Below are positions 10,676 to 22,794 of a stretch of DNA of 64,000 nt, one piece after another. A model generated the notes under the pieces. It did no database searches. It was not told the DNA's origin and worked only from the letters and a program-made list of their open reading frames with translations. Within the stretch, counting starts at the first letter, position 1; each line of letters starts with the position of its first letter. This DNA is from Artemisia argyi. Taxonomy: Eukaryota > Streptophyta > Magnoliopsida > Asterales > Asteraceae. Location of the stretch: NCBI GenBank assembly GCA_030686995.1, contig CM060706.1:138037005-138101004 (forward strand), given 5' to 3'. The translations under genes were made by a program, and so were the position numbers.

Positions 10676-12107
10676 TGATGAGGCGAAAAGTGTACGCTTT
10701 TAAGGAATCATTTAAGCCCGAATTCGTGATTATTTGATCAAATATTGCCCTAAATCGTTCCTTTTGTCATTTTTGGTACTTTTGGAGAGAAATCTGGAAA
10801 AGGAATCATTTTGGACGTTTTGGAGCATAAAAGTGAAGAAAATGGCAAAGTCTCAATTTTCCTTGCTGGAACAGTACCTGACGGCGTTAAGACTCTCCAC
10901 ATGACGACGTCAAGAGTTACAAAAGAGGTGGAAGTGGAAAATACACGTGACGATCCAGAGAGTTTTTAAGCATAGGACCTGACAGCATCACCCAAGGCCG
11001 TCAGGGTCCAAACATTAGTGACGGCCCAGAGCACAACTACACATGACGGCATCACAAATAGATCTAGGAAATACGATTTTATTATGGCGGTGAGTTGACG
11101 GCGTCACAGGCTAACACATGACGCCGTCACGATGTGTAATCTATATATAGTTTTCCAAATTTCTTTCATTGGGTGCAACTTTGAGGGAATAAACCCTAGT
11201 CCGAATTTTATCAGCTTTTCAAGGGTTTCAACCCCTTGATTCTTTTATGTTCAATTGAAGATAAGTATCCCTTCAAATCATTCAATATGTCTATGTGTTG
11301 TTTGATTATATCTTACGCTTGTCTTCTATTTAACATGCTAGGCTAGATTTCTCTTGTGTTTGCTTAGATGTAGTGAAACCTAGATGTTGATTATGGGTTG
11401 ATTGTTTGTTTATAATTGTTACGGATGATTGTATTCGATGTTAGACTTAAGAAAACTGGCAGACTTCCATTGGTAACTTACTTGAACGTCTTAAGAAACA
11501 TGATCGGCGGTGTACTACGATTTTTGGTTGTATTTAATGCGTAGGAGAATTCTAATGATCCGATGTTAGGAGCTTCTAACGGCTCGACATAGGAGTGAAG
11601 TAGGTTCCTATTGAGTTAGGGAATATTGTACACGGCCCTACGACTAGTATTAAGGAATATGAACCGTCATCCATGCAATTGTAACAAGCTAATCAACTTG
11701 TAAAAGATATTTAGGGAGTAATGAGATCTAAGTAAACACAACTTTCCTCATCATTGTTTCCACCATATTAGTATAATAGTTTATTTTCATTTCTTTTATT
11801 TTATTTTGATTGCATCTTTAGATTAATTGGGTTAGGTGGCTAGCAACTAATTCCGCCCACTATTCCCGAGATTAATTGCTTTCATAAAAATATAAAAATA
11901 CAAAAAGAATTATCCCTCACCTCTAGACCTAGTTTAGTAGGCTTTCTAATCCTAGCGACACTATTCCTGAGTTGAACGATCAATCCCTCGGTACTTGTCA
12001 CTATACTATACTACAACGATCAGGTACACTGCCTGGTGGGGGTTGTAAGCTTCTCAAGATCCCTTGAGAGGTAAAACCTGTTGCGAGGGTGCGATCCCCA
12101 CGTATCA
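10676..12107 (+). repeat. 3' LTR of Athila-like copy 1 (1,432 bp)
   Basis: Starts TGATGAGGCG after the polypurine motif and ends CGTATCA, followed by the TSD tcatc. TATA box CTATATATAG at 11141-11150. Near-identical to the 5' LTR apart from small indels and substitutions, which supports a fairly recent insertion. Confidence 0.85.
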
Positions 12108-12112
12108 TCATC

Positions 12113-12253
12113 ATCACAAAAAACAAACATGATAACAGCCTGGAAATAGAGGGCTTGAGAAAACCACGGTAGCGCACCATGAACTTGGGGGGGACATAGT
12201 AACGAAACTCGAGCATCATATCATCAGTGCGTGATCTATTACTAGACTGGGGG
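12113..12253 (+). mobile_element. Remaining interior of the Tat-like element
   Basis: Together with 5650-5730 this is all that lies between the Tat-like primer-binding site and its polypurine tract once copy 1 and the MITE are removed: about 220 bp. It carries no domain. The element was either very small by nature or internally deleted. Confidence 0.45.
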
Positions 12254-12663
<410 letters not shown>

Positions 12664-12674
12664 ACCGGGGGACT

Positions 12675-13243
12675 TGATAGCGTATCAATATTAGTATCTC
12701 AAGCTCCTATTTACACGCTCGAATCAAGTACATACCAAGGCCTATAAACAAATACTTGATCGCTGCTCGACGTATATCCCAGGCCACACAGGGCCTAGTA
12801 AAACCTATCAGGCTAGACTGAGCATGCAATACTACTGCTCCCTAACTGTCACTATCGGTTACGATGTACCATCTGAAATTGTAAAGTGGAGACGCACGAC
12901 AAGCACCATTTTGTACGAGCCAAGAAACGTTGACCACGTGTCCTCCTTGTTTGCTCTCTAGATTATCAACACCAAGCTTTTTCACAGCCGTTGATCATCT
13001 CTCAAAGGTGTATCTTTAAAACCTTGCCTCTCTATAAATAGAAGGAAACACATACAACTTCATAAGTTTCATACACTTGGGCAAATATTGCCTCATAGCA
13101 GTAAAGTATGGTCTTTGTTTAAGTGTTACCCAAGCTTCTTGATCTTCGTCAATCTCATCGGGTCCTTACCATTCTACACGAGAAACCAAACAATAAAATC
13201 ATTTCCATCCCATCTCTAAACCAATTTACATACCATACGTAAA
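12675..13243 (+). repeat. 3' LTR of Tat-like element
   Basis: Begins TGATAGCGTATC right after the purine tract GGGGGAC, which the MITE has split from its upstream half. The last 260 bp match 5319-5630 (TATA region at 13032-13042). The upstream U3 does not align with the left copy. The end near CATACGTAAA is approximate, and no TSD was found. Confidence 0.55.
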
Positions 13244-13251
13244 TAGAAATA

Positions 13252-13515
13252 TTGGTTAAGACATACCGAACATGTGATTCGGCTCCATTTGTGTTTGATT
13301 TGGTTATGGAAGCGTGTGTTCGGTCAAATCAAGTGGATCAAGCTCTTGAGATTATTCAAAGTTTAATGGTAGTTTATATGGTTATGATGTTTAAAATGAT
13401 AATTGGATCATGTGAGGAAATTGGGGATAAAAGGGTTGTTAAACTAGTTGAAAGATTTGTTGCAAATGTGCATACGTATAGTATATTTATGCATGCTTTC
13501 TGGATGATTCACTAA
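13252..13515 (+). pseudogene. Pentatricopeptide-repeat (PPR) gene fragment
   Basis: The 87-codon frame has no ATG at its left end. Residues 2-39 read like the opening of a plant PPR protein (the YRTCDSAPFVFDLVMEAC segment, then DQALEI). After an abrupt change, residues about 55-85 resemble a second PPR helix pair (ANVHTYSIFMHAFW). The middle looks deleted or fused. PPR proteins bind organellar RNA; this piece is too short and lacks start and repeats, so it is a relic. It abuts the Tat-like LTR, which suggests either insertion into a PPR gene or capture. Confidence 0.6.
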
Positions 13516-13907
13516 CTCTTGATTTTAGTTTTTTTTTATACAAACTTGAACATTGTATATTAATAGAAGTAGAACAATTAAGTGGAATGACTTGGCGTAA
13601 AAGGCATGTAGGCGGTTAATTGGGTTGAAAGTGACAGCCGCCAAAAAGTGGTGCAATGGTAAACTATTATTTTTTTTTCAAAAGTGGCATAATGCTAACA
13701 TGTAATTTTTTGAAAGTAAACTTTTAAGGGATTTCCGGATGAAAATGACACAAACTTGACACAATGCCATCTTATAATGAGTTAGATGTTAACAAAGACT
13801 AAAATGGGAAAATGAAAAGTGTGTAAGGTATTTCATGCAATGTGTCATGGTATTGATTCATGTGACTTGCTGTGTAAGCCTCATGTACTAAACCAACGCT
13901 CATTATT
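13516..13907. other. AT-rich spacer, no gene seen
   Basis: Short T-rich runs and no ORF above 60 codons. It may be the flank of the PPR relic. Nothing further can be assigned. Confidence 0.4.
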
Positions 13908-14428
13908 TGTTGGGAATTAAACACTAATAGTTTGTACTGCTAGGTTTACATTCAACACTACTGAAGATTACACTACCAGTACTAACTGAGTTAGTACTGC
14001 TAGTACAAGAAGTTAGTACTGCTTATGTGCTGAAGATAAAGATTGAAGATACGTTTGAAGATAATTATAGAATAGATTGCATGTATATCTTATACATATA
14101 GATTGATACGAATATTGTATCTAGATAATTAACTTGTACATGACTCCTTGTGCTATAAAAGGAGGTCCTAGGTTAGATGTTACATACGTATCTTTTGTTA
14201 AGGCTTCAAAGTTGTAACCTAGTGATAAGTTAGATCACTCGTATTATTCTCAATAATATTGAAGCATTTTGGTTAACATCATTGTTCATACATTCATACA
14301 CTGTTCCATTACTTCACTATTACATCAAACATATAAACCTTCTAAGTATCAAGTAGTAAATTCTGCGTGCTATTTGATATTAACTCAAAGTATCCTCAAC
14401 ACATTCCTAGTGTGCAAAGATCCTCACA
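13908..14428 (+). repeat. 5' LTR of copia family B (521 bp)
   Basis: Runs from TGTTGGGAATT to ATCCTCACA and is followed by AG and the initiator-Met primer-binding site TGGTATCAGAGCC (14431-14443). TATA box TATAAAA at 14154-14160, held within a perfect inverted repeat CTCCTT (14144-14149) and AAGGAG (14159-14164). Only this LTR is present; the 3' half of the element is missing. Confidence 0.85.
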
Positions 14429-14505
14429 AGTGGTATCAGAGCCAGGTTTCTTATACTTTGATTTAGAAGATCTAATAGAATAACTCTTTAATCCCAATAA
14501 AGATA

Positions 14506-15165
14506 ATGGACATGGAGACTACTCAAACATCAACCATTGCTAAGTTGCCATTGCTAAAGCAGAATGAGTACGAGATGTGGAGGGTCAGGATTGAGCAGTT
14601 TTTTATGATTCAAGACTATGCTCTATTGAAAATCATAGAGTATGGCAACTCTTTCACGCCAAAGATCACTGAATCAATTGTTGATGGTGTTAAAACACAA
14701 ACCATTGACAACACTCATGTTACTGCAGAAGAAAGGCTACAAAGGAAGAATGATCTCAAGGCAAAGAGTATGTTGCTCATGGCACTTCCTAATGAGCAAC
14801 TGTTGACTTTCAGTAGTTACCCAGATGCAAAGACTTTGCTTGCAGCTATTACTAAAAGATTTGGTGGTAATGAAGCTACCAAGAAAACTCATAGAACCTT
14901 GCAGAAGCAGTCCTATGAGAACTTTAGTGCTACAAGCACTGAATCACTTGATCACATCTTCAACAGGCTATAGAAGATTATCAGCCAACTGGTTGTACTA
15001 GGTGTTGTGATTTCTCAGGAAGATGTCAATATGAAGTTCTTAAGAAGCTTGCCTGTAGAGTAATAAGCCTGAGATTGAGAAGATGAGCTTCAATGATTTG
15101 TACAACAATTTCAAAATTGTTGAACAACAGCTAAAGAAGTCTAGAAGCTCAAGTCCCCCCCCCCC
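14506..15165 (+). pseudogene. gag: Copia gag, truncated and broken
   Basis: The first 155 codons are a clear Ty1/copia Gag N-terminus (UBN2-type): the [15 protein letters not shown] region, [10 protein letters not shown], and [20 protein letters not shown] follows NRL at 14971-14973, where related proteins have a Gln codon, so CAG to TAG is likely. The frame then continues recognisably to LRSLP, breaks through a short deletion near 15058-15066, and resumes in another frame with a conserved SFNDLYNNFKIVEQQLKK segment up to a poly-C run near 15157-15166, where all similarity ends. No zinc knuckle or pol remains. The start is the ATG just downstream of the PBS. Confidence 0.8.
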
Positions 15166-15457
15166 TCAGTGAAAAGACAAGTTTTTTTTATATCCGATAG
15201 TCACGATGTATCCTTTGGTAAGTAGTGAAAAATGAGTTTGAAAATAAACCGCCTCATCTTAACTACATAAAAAACAAAATGGTCAATACTTGAATATTGA
15301 CTTTATTAAAAATGTTGAATGTTGAAATTGTTGAAAATGAATATTTATATCAACTTTGTTGAGTTTGTGGAATCAGTTATATCGAAATGAATATTTACAG
15401 CAACATTCCTGGCAAAATCTATGTGATGATAAATGTAATAAGGAAATCATTAAAAGG
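15166..15457. other. Unassigned AT-rich sequence
   Basis: After the poly-C junction no retroelement similarity is visible. It continues, across Athila-like copy 2, into 21737 onward. No ORF. Confidence 0.4.
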
Positions 15458-15462
15458 TTTCT

Positions 15463-16884
15463 TGATGCGTGGGAATTGCATCAGGCTTTACCTCTCGAGG
15501 GATCTCGAGAAGCTTACAACCCCCACTAGGCAGTGTACCTGATCGTTGTAGTATAGTATAGTGACAAGTACCGGGGGATTGATCGTTCAACTTGGGAATA
15601 GTGTCGCTAGGATTAGAAAACCTAAGAACTAGGGCTAGAGATGAGGGATGATTCTTTTTGTAGTTTTTTATATTTTATGAAAGCAAATAAAATCTCGGTT
15701 TTTAGAGGAGTGGGCAAAATTAGTTGCTAGTCAACTAACCCAATAACTAAGATGCAATCAAATTAAAATACTAGAAATGAAAATAAACTAAATTAAACTA
15801 GTGGTGTGAGCAATATATGGGAGAATTGTGTTTACTTAGATTTCACTACTCCCTAGATATCTTTTACAGGTTAATTACTTGTTACAGTTGTGTGGATGAC
15901 GGATTGTATTCCTTAATATCATTCATGGGGTGGCGTACTTACTTCCCCAATCCTATAAGCGCCTACTTCACTCCTATGTCGAGCCGGCTAAGAAGCTCCT
16001 AACATGGGATCACTAGAATTTGCTTATGCATTAAATACAATCATAAAAACCTAGTACATATCGGTTCATGTTTCTTAAGACGTTCAAGCAAGTTACACAA
16101 TGGAGATCTGCCAGTTTTCTTAAGCCTAACATTGAAATCATTCATCCATTAAAATTATAAACAAGCAATCAACCTATAATTAACATCTAGGTTTCATTAC
16201 ATCTAAGCAAACACATGATAGATCTAGCCTAGCATGTTAAAATCAAGACAAGCATAAGATATATTCAAACAACACATAGACATATTGAATGAATTGAAAG
16301 AGGACTTATCTTAATTGAACATGAAAGGTTTCAAGGGGTGAAAACCCTTGAAAATACAGTTAAAAACGACCTAGGGTTTATTAGGTTCGACCCTAGTATT
16401 CTCCACACAAGTTCCTCTCTTACTGAATGACAAATAGAAAAGTATATATAGATTTTGTGAGGTGATGGCGTCAAGAGTAAATGTCTGACGCCGTCATCTC
16501 GCCGCCAATAAAGTTCTCGGACTGCCTAGATCTGGGTTTGACGCCGTCACGTGTAATCCATCTTCAGGCCGTCTCCAAAATAACTCCTGACGCCCTTCTC
16601 TTGACGCCTTCAGGTTTTCTTTGGGTCGTCATGGATTTTACCCCTGACGCCGTCACATTTCCCTTCTTGACGCCGTCAGGTACTATTCTCAGCATGGAAA
16701 ATTAAGTCTTTGCCATTTTCTTCACTTTTATGCTCCAAAAATGTCCGAAACGCTTCCTTTTCCAGAATTCACTCTCAAAGTACCTAAAATCACAAAAGGA
16801 ACGATTTAGGGCAATATTTGATCAAATAAATTCAATTTCGGGCTTAAATGACCCCCTAAAAACGGTTCATTTTTCGCCTCATCA
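15463..16884 (-). repeat. 3' LTR of Athila-like copy 2 (1,422 bp)
   Basis: On the minus strand it runs from TGATGAGGCG (16884) to CACGCATCA (15463). It differs from the other LTR by only scattered substitutions (for example in the last 80 bp). TATA near 16443-16450. The hairpin CAAGGG/CCCTTG lies near 16327-16352. Confidence 0.9.
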
Positions 16885-17429
16885 TATACCCTTACACTTG
16901 AGATTTGCTTGTCCTCAAGCAAATGCGCTTTTATTCTAATCAAAATACAAGTTAGGGGTCATTTAACACTAATATAAAAGTAATTACAACAAATAATCGT
17001 TCCACTAAAGACCAAAGACAAGCACGGAGGTCATATACTAGCACCTCACAAATAGTGTTTAGATACTCACATCTCTCGGGTGTAATAATGTAATATCACA
17101 ATATGGAAATGAAAAACGTCCCTCACTACCTGTCATAGCAAAATAGATTACCATAGGCTTTGGAAAGGATCAAACCTCCACCACATGGCGTAAGCACCTA
17201 GGATAAACTATCAAAGAGGTCTTTTAAAGGGTTGTAACGTTAGGTGTAGGGATATGGAATACACGGTTTTGTTGGATATAGGCAGTCTTTACTGGTGGCG
17301 AGTTAATAATCTTGGTTAATTACATGTACAATATGGCGTTGCTAAGCCAAGACTAGACTCGACTTAAGCTAATAAATGAAAAATAACAAAAACATAAAAT
17401 AAACATAGAATGAAACGGGATGGTAGTCC

Positions 17430-17471
<42 letters not shown>

Positions 17472-19319
17472 ATACACTCTTACCCTACCATCCAAAATAA
17501 TACATTATAGGGAATATACATTCCCCTTACACTTGAATTTTTATATACTTTACAAATAACTAATCTAATGACTCGAATCAAGATAATCAAAACACTTGAA
17601 GTACTTTTAAGATTAACGCACATACGGGGGTAATAATATGATGTTCTTCCCCATTACTCCATAATACAAGTACTTTACCCAATCGTCCCAATCGTCCCAA
17701 AACAATATGTACAAGGATATGGCTCGACTTAGCAACCATGTAATCAATTAGATAATTAACTAAGGGTTTAAACAAATACCAATAATGCACTAAAGATGAG
17801 TGCATACACGGAAGGCTAAGGCGATTTGGTTGTACATTTAAGTGGGGTGTAACAAATTCTTCCTTTAAGTAAGATGCTTAAAGTTAGAAACGAAAAGATA
17901 GGCTCGGAGGGGTGTACTAGGGGTTTCGTGTACTAAAAATGAGTACAACGCTAAGGTGTGGGAAAAATTATTTGACTTAACTAGCTAAGTAATATGACTT
18001 AAATGGTCAAGTAATTATGATACGGGTTTAACACAAGGGTGATCCTAATGCCTCTTATCATGTAGTAAATCCTACTACACGAATGTAGTCTCACTAGCGG
18101 TCTCGGGATGCATCACTAACGCAAGTTCTAGAATCTAAATGCTACCGGTACACTCATAAGCACTAATAGTAAATGCTTTTCCTATCAAATATAAAGGCGA
18201 ACCTCACATATTTGGGTGGAAAATTTTTCTGAATGGTACGATTTTGTGCTAGTCATACAATCTCCTATCCATGAGACGCTTGCTATGGCTAAAGTTTCAC
18301 TCCTAAATGTTGTAAAAAAATTTAAATCTGGCGCTAAAATTACACTAACAAGTATTTCTCATAGTTTTATTACACATCTACTATCAAACAAACAAACTCA
18401 AGCAAAAGTGTATATGTAAGGTATCATTATTTTACCCTTCCCTTACACTTAGGATGAACATTGTCCCCAATGTTCAAGTAAAGAATGTAAAAGTGAAATA
18501 TGTAAAAAGAATGAAATCATATACTCCCCTGATTCGCTCGGTATGGATAATATGGTAACCAGGTTAGATCTTCCTCCAATAAAATGAACAATCAAAGCTT
18601 CCCTTCCAGAATATAAATCATCTTCTTGTCAAACATAACCTGTTAAACCTGAGAAAACAGACAAGGCAACCTCGCGTAAATGCGGCGGCAATCTATATAT
18701 GCTAACAAATCCTAGAAAACAAAATAAGATATAATGCTTGTGGAATGATGTTTGCAGATTTCCTGGAGATTATAAAACTAAGGATTCAACAAAAACTTTA
18801 AGACTCCGTTAGAAAAACAAAACCGGTAAAATTTCCAGATTTTTACACGTGACGCCGTCAGGAGTTAACTCCTGATGCCGTCAGAAGTGACCTGCAGAAA
18901 TTCTTATGTTAAGTTTCGGGAAAATTTCTGGAAAAACTTCGTCCTACTTCCTGGAAAATCTTGCAAAACATCATTATGACTCGATACAAGCATTTGACTC
19001 TAACAAATACGAATATACATGTTCATTTAATATTGTGGAGAATCATGATCGAGCTTGTTTCTTAAAAACATATTTGGGGTTTCCCCTTACACTTATCTTT
19101 TGCGAAATACCTTTGGATGAAGTTAAGACTAAGCCAAACAACAAAATAAAGTATTTTCACCATTTTAGTTTGAAACATGATCTACCAACAATAAAAATAA
19201 AGCATGCATACGGAAGCAAATAACAATCAAACAAATAAAAATCACACAAAGCATGGGTTGCCTCCCAAGAAGCGCTTTTCTTTATTTACGAGTTTTGTAG
19301 CTAGACTCAAGGTCATGGG
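16885..19319 (-). other. Conserved 3' non-coding block of Athila-like copy 2
   Basis: Same order of landmarks as copy 1, read on the minus strand: GGGAGGCAACCC hairpin 19252-19275; palindrome pair near 18848-18885; GGGA-loop hairpin 18455-18476 followed by a purine motif; inverted repeat GGATGGTAG/CTACCATCC at 17418-17493 enclosing about 40 T (A on the element strand); AGGA-loop hairpin 16903-16924 and polypurine tract next to the LTR. The short ORFs here are not conserved. Confidence 0.7.
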
Positions 19320-20153
19320 TTACGTTTTCCTTTCCCACTTTTGTGCTGACTCAAAACATCTAACCCAATTCTCATCACACTTGTATTCAGGGCCTAGATT
19401 CAAGCAACCCGAATAGTATGTTCGCCTCCTCTCATAATAAACATTATCATCAATTCCATCCTCCTTAACCTCATAAGGTCGAATCTCATCAATTTGTAGA
19501 TTCTTGATGCCTTTTAATTCTTCCTTCATGTGAGGCATCATAAAAGTAATCCTCTCTATCCCATCAGTAAACTGAACTATCCCCTTCTCATGATCACAAT
19601 ACATCTTAGTCTTCTCAACAAAAGGTCGTCCTAGAACCATCTCTCCTAGGTGTGGATCTATAATGCCTCTAACATCTTCTAGGATTACAAAGTTGCATTG
19701 ATAAGTAAAATTTCCTATAAAGATGTGTACCCCTTTAACTCTCCTGATGAAATTACATAGCCTATCAGAGTTGTAAGGATCTTTTCTAGGGCTTAATCTT
19801 TCGTTCATTATCCAGTTGTTGTAGAGCCTAGACATAATATTCATGGGTGCTTTTAAGTCAATGTATGTATGCTCTCTAGACATGTACCCAATCATGCAAG
19901 GAATTTTTATGTTCCTAAAATTATGCCTCCTAATCCATGGTACCTTTCTATATTTTGAGGGGCAGGGGTGTTGTAAAAGAAATCTATGGTAACTCATTTC
20001 ATCAGGGGTTGGAGCGAAGTCTGTAAACTCAATTTTCATTTGAAGGGGCTTAATAAATTGCTTAAATGTGTTAACTTCTCTCTTTCTTCTTTCATGCGCT
20101 ATAAGCCTCTTGCTAACTTCTAAACGGCGATTCTCTAAATCCATAAAGACCAA
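19320..20153 (-). CDS. Retropepsin-like protein without catalytic motif (copy 2)
   Basis: A 277-aa intact frame with no Gag part. Residues about 80-210 carry the same fold signature as in copies 1 and 5: IPCMIG, the MNIMSR segment, RRVKGVHIFIGNFTY, VLGRPFVE and MMPH. The catalytic Asp-Leu-Gly reads Asp99-Leu-Lys, so the Asp is kept but the Gly is replaced. The N-terminal 80 residues are basic and specific to this copy. Conservation of the domain in three otherwise different ORFs suggests a use other than proteolysis, but the function is unknown. The start is the first ATG of the frame, following the leader common to all copies. Confidence 0.7.
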   Translation of the reverse strand: MVFMDLENRRLEVSKRLIAHERRKREVNTFKQFIKPLQMKIEFTDFAPTPDEMSYHRFLLQHPCPSKYRKVPWIRRHNFRNIKIPCMIGYMSREHTYIDLKAPMNIMSRLYNNWIMNERLSPRKDPYNSDRLCNFIRRVKGVHIFIGNFTYQCNFVILEDVRGIIDPHLGEMVLGRPFVEKTKMYCDHEKGIVQFTDGIERITFMMPHMKEELKGIKNLQIDEIRPYEVKEDGIDDNVYYERRRTYYSGCLNLGPEYKCDENWVRCFESAQKWERKT

Positions 20154-20287
20154 CCTAATACGAACAAAGACACAAAGAAATAAGATACACTAAAGAGAAC
20201 CTAAAAATAAAAATAAAATCTTACTAGAAAGGAATCTAGCAAATAAACTTAATAAAAAGAAATTTTAACCTAGACAATAACTATTCC

Positions 20288-20309
20288 CCAGGCTGCGGCG
20301 CCAAAAACT
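20288..20309 (-). other. Primer-binding site of Athila-like copy 2
   Basis: On the minus strand AGTTTTTGGCGCCGCAGCC directly follows the 5' LTR end CGCATCA. It is the family primer-binding site, TGGCGCC-type, as in Athila elements. Confidence 0.85.
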
Positions 20310-21731
20310 TGATGCGTGGGAATTGCACCAGGTTTTACCTCTCGAGAGATCTCGAGAAGCTTACAACCCCCACCAGGCAGTGTACCTAATCGTTGTAGTA
20401 TAGTATAGTGACAAGTACCGGGGGATTGATCGTTCAACTTGGGAATAGTGTCGCTAGGATTAGAAAACCTAAGAACTAGGTCTAGAGATGAGGGATGATT
20501 CTTTTTGTATTTTTTTATATTTTATGAAAGCAAATAAAATCTCGATTTTTAGAGGAGTGGGCAGAATTAGTTGCTAGTCAACTAACCCAATAACTAAGAT
20601 GCAATCAAATTAAAATACTAGAAATGAAAATAAACTAAATTAAACTAGTGGTGTGAGCAATATATAGGATAATTGTGTTTACTTAGATTTCACTACTCCC
20701 TAGATATCTTTTACAGGTTAATTACTTGTTACAGTTGCGTGGATGACGGATTGTATTCCTTAATACCATTCATGGGGTGGCGTACTTACTTCCCCAATCC
20801 TATAAGCGCCTACTTCACTCCTATGTCGAGCCGGCTAAGAAGCTCCTAACATGGGATCACTAGAATTTGCTTATGCATTAAATACAATCATAAAAACCTA
20901 GTACATATCGGTTCATGTTTCTTAAGACGTTCAAGCAAGTTACACAATGGAGATCTGCCAGTTTTCTTAAGCCTAACATTGAAATCATTCATCCATTAAA
21001 ATTATAAACAAGCAATCAACCTATAATTAACATCTAGGTTTCATTACATCTAAGCAAACACATGAAAGATCTAGCCTAGCATGTTAAAATCAAGACAAGC
21101 ATAAGATATATTCAAACAACACATAGACATATTGAATGAATTGAAAGAGGACTTATCTTAATTGAACATGAAAGGTTTCAAGGGGTGAAAACCCTTGAAA
21201 ATACAGTTAAAAACGACCTAGGGTTTATTAGGTTCGACCCTAGTATTCTCCACATAAGTTCCTCTCTTAATGAATGAAAAATAGAAAAGTATATATAGAT
21301 TTTGTGAGGTGACGGCGTCAAGAGTAAATGTCTGACGCCGTCATCTCGCCGCCAATAAAGTTCTCGGACTGCCTAGATCTGGGTTTGACGCCGTCACGTG
21401 TAATCCATCTTCAGGCCGTCACCAAAATGACTCTTGACGCCCTTCTCTTAACGTCTTCAGGTTTTCTCTGGGTCGTCATGGATTTTACCCCTAATGCCGT
21501 CACATTTCCCTTCTTGACGCCGTCAGGTACTGTTCTCAGCATGGAAAATTAAGTCTTTGCTGTTTTCTTCACTTTTATGCTCCAAAAACGTCCAAAACGC
21601 TTCCTTTTCCAGAATTCACTCCCAAGGTACCTAAAATCGCAAAAGGAACGATTTAGGGCAATATTTGATCAAATAAATTCAATTCGGGGCTTAAATGAAC
21701 CCCTAAAAACGGTTCATTTTTCGCCTCATCA
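20310..21731 (-). repeat. 5' LTR of Athila-like copy 2 (1,422 bp)
   Basis: Same length as its partner at 15463-16884 and nearly identical. Minus-strand TATA at about 21290-21298; the palindrome array TGACG(G/C)CGTCA lies upstream of it at 21309-21530. Confidence 0.9.
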
Positions 21732-21736
21732 TTTCT

Positions 21737-22132
21737 TCTAATCTTAACTGAATCTATTTACGAAAATGATTTCAGCAGGTCATTACTCTGATTGACATAT
21801 TGATTCACACGATAATCAACCATAATGTGAAGTTATAAATGCACATAACAAAGAAAAACATACATGCTCTCCATTATTTTTCTCTCTTAGCACAAAAAAA
21901 AAAACATTCATCTCAGCCTCAAAACACACACATGCCATTATCAGCATCACCGGTTAACCACTGCCGCTGCCACCAACAACGTCCCTGCCACAAACACTGC
22001 CACCCCTATCAACTGGATCCACCACCAATACCACCTAAAATAGGTGGTGTTTGAGTTCAGTGGTTTCGTTGATATTTCTGTGGTCTCAGTGGTGTTTGTG
22101 TGGTTTTGTTGAAATTGTGAGATTTTTTTTGG
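21737..22132 (+). other. Host-like sequence, possible first exon
   Basis: A TATA-like GTTATAAATG at 21830-21840 is followed by a CT-rich, A-rich leader and an ATG at 21929 opening a 41-codon, His/Cys/Pro-rich frame that stops at TGA near 22052. It has the look of a plant 5' UTR and start, but no family can be recognised, and the copia C insertion point at 22138 would have cut anything longer. Confidence 0.25.
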
Positions 22133-22137
22133 GTGGT

Positions 22138-22601
22138 TGTTGGGAATTCTGCTGAAGAATCTGCTGATGGTTTCTACTGAAGAGACAAATTCTGCTTATA
22201 GATTGTTTCTGCTGAAGTTTAGTTTCAGCATGATTAGTTTCTGCGGATATATTTTTTCCGTGTTTTGTGTAATATAGTTAGGATATGCATGAGTTTATTT
22301 AGGAAGTGATAATGCATATCTTTTAGAAGTTTTTAGAATATACGTTTCTTGTGAAACGGTTTAGGGTTCCTTATGTATAAAAGGAACACACGAGTATGTA
22401 TTGAGTTACGTTTTAGAAAACAATTTCATTGTTATTGAAAAGATCCATACAGGATCAATTGTTCTTAGTATTAAAACTTGTGTTTGTTTCCGCTTTAAAA
22501 TACAAGTTGCAGAGATTGTCTATTAGTGTGTTGGTGATTACATTAACATAACTAACGATTCTAGAGTGCTCAGAAGATCTATCAAGGTCTAAGTTTCAAC
22601 A
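22138..22601 (+). repeat. 5' LTR of copia C (464 bp)
   Basis: From TGTTGGGAATT to GTTTCAACA, then AG and the primer-binding site TGGTATTAGAGCC (22604-22616, one mismatch from the usual form). TATAAAAGG at 22376-22384 lies within a 7-bp inverted repeat GTTCCTT/AAGGAAC. Compared with the 3' LTR and the solo LTR it lacks 16 bp near its start, exactly between two copies of GAATTCTGCT. Confidence 0.9.
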
Positions 22602-22686
22602 AGTGGTATTAGAGCCTCGGGAGAGTCTCTGTGATACTAAGAAGCACCAATCTTACACTCTCTCAATAAAAAAACATACGAATACA

Positions 22687-22794
22687 ATGCCTGGATCAGA
22701 TAATGAAGCTGATACAACCCAGAACCTTAGCACCACTTCTCTCCAACAACTCAATCTCTCAAATAGTAATGCCAAATTCCCATACCTTAAGAAT
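22687..22794 (+). pseudogene. gag: Copia C gag, first 36 codons
   Basis: Starts at an ATG 70 bp after the primer-binding site. It ends in the codons for KFPYLKN at the point where Athila-like copy 3 is inserted. The frame continues exactly at 30832 after the TSD agaat. The short coding piece has no domain of its own; it is the N-terminal part of the UBN2-type Gag. Confidence 0.8.

Larger units (their letters stand above)
5731..12107 (+). mobile_element. Athila-like non-autonomous element, copy 1
   Basis: Complete element of 6,377 bp flanked by a perfect 5-bp TSD, tcatc, at 5726-5730 and 12108-12112. It has two long LTRs, one protease-like ORF, and the conserved 3' internal block. No gag, RT or integrase is present. 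The primer-binding site found in copies 2-5 is missing: the 5' LTR ends CACTATCA and passes directly into GGTACACTGTCTAGG. It is inserted in the short interior of the Tat-like remnant. Confidence 0.85.
15463..21731 (-). mobile_element. Athila-like non-autonomous element, copy 2
   Basis: Complete minus-strand element of 6,269 bp with TSD tttct at 15458-15462 and 21732-21736. Both LTRs are 1,422 bp. On the minus strand the order is LTR, primer-binding site, one protease-like ORF, conserved 3' block, LTR. No gag, RT or integrase. Confidence 0.9.
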
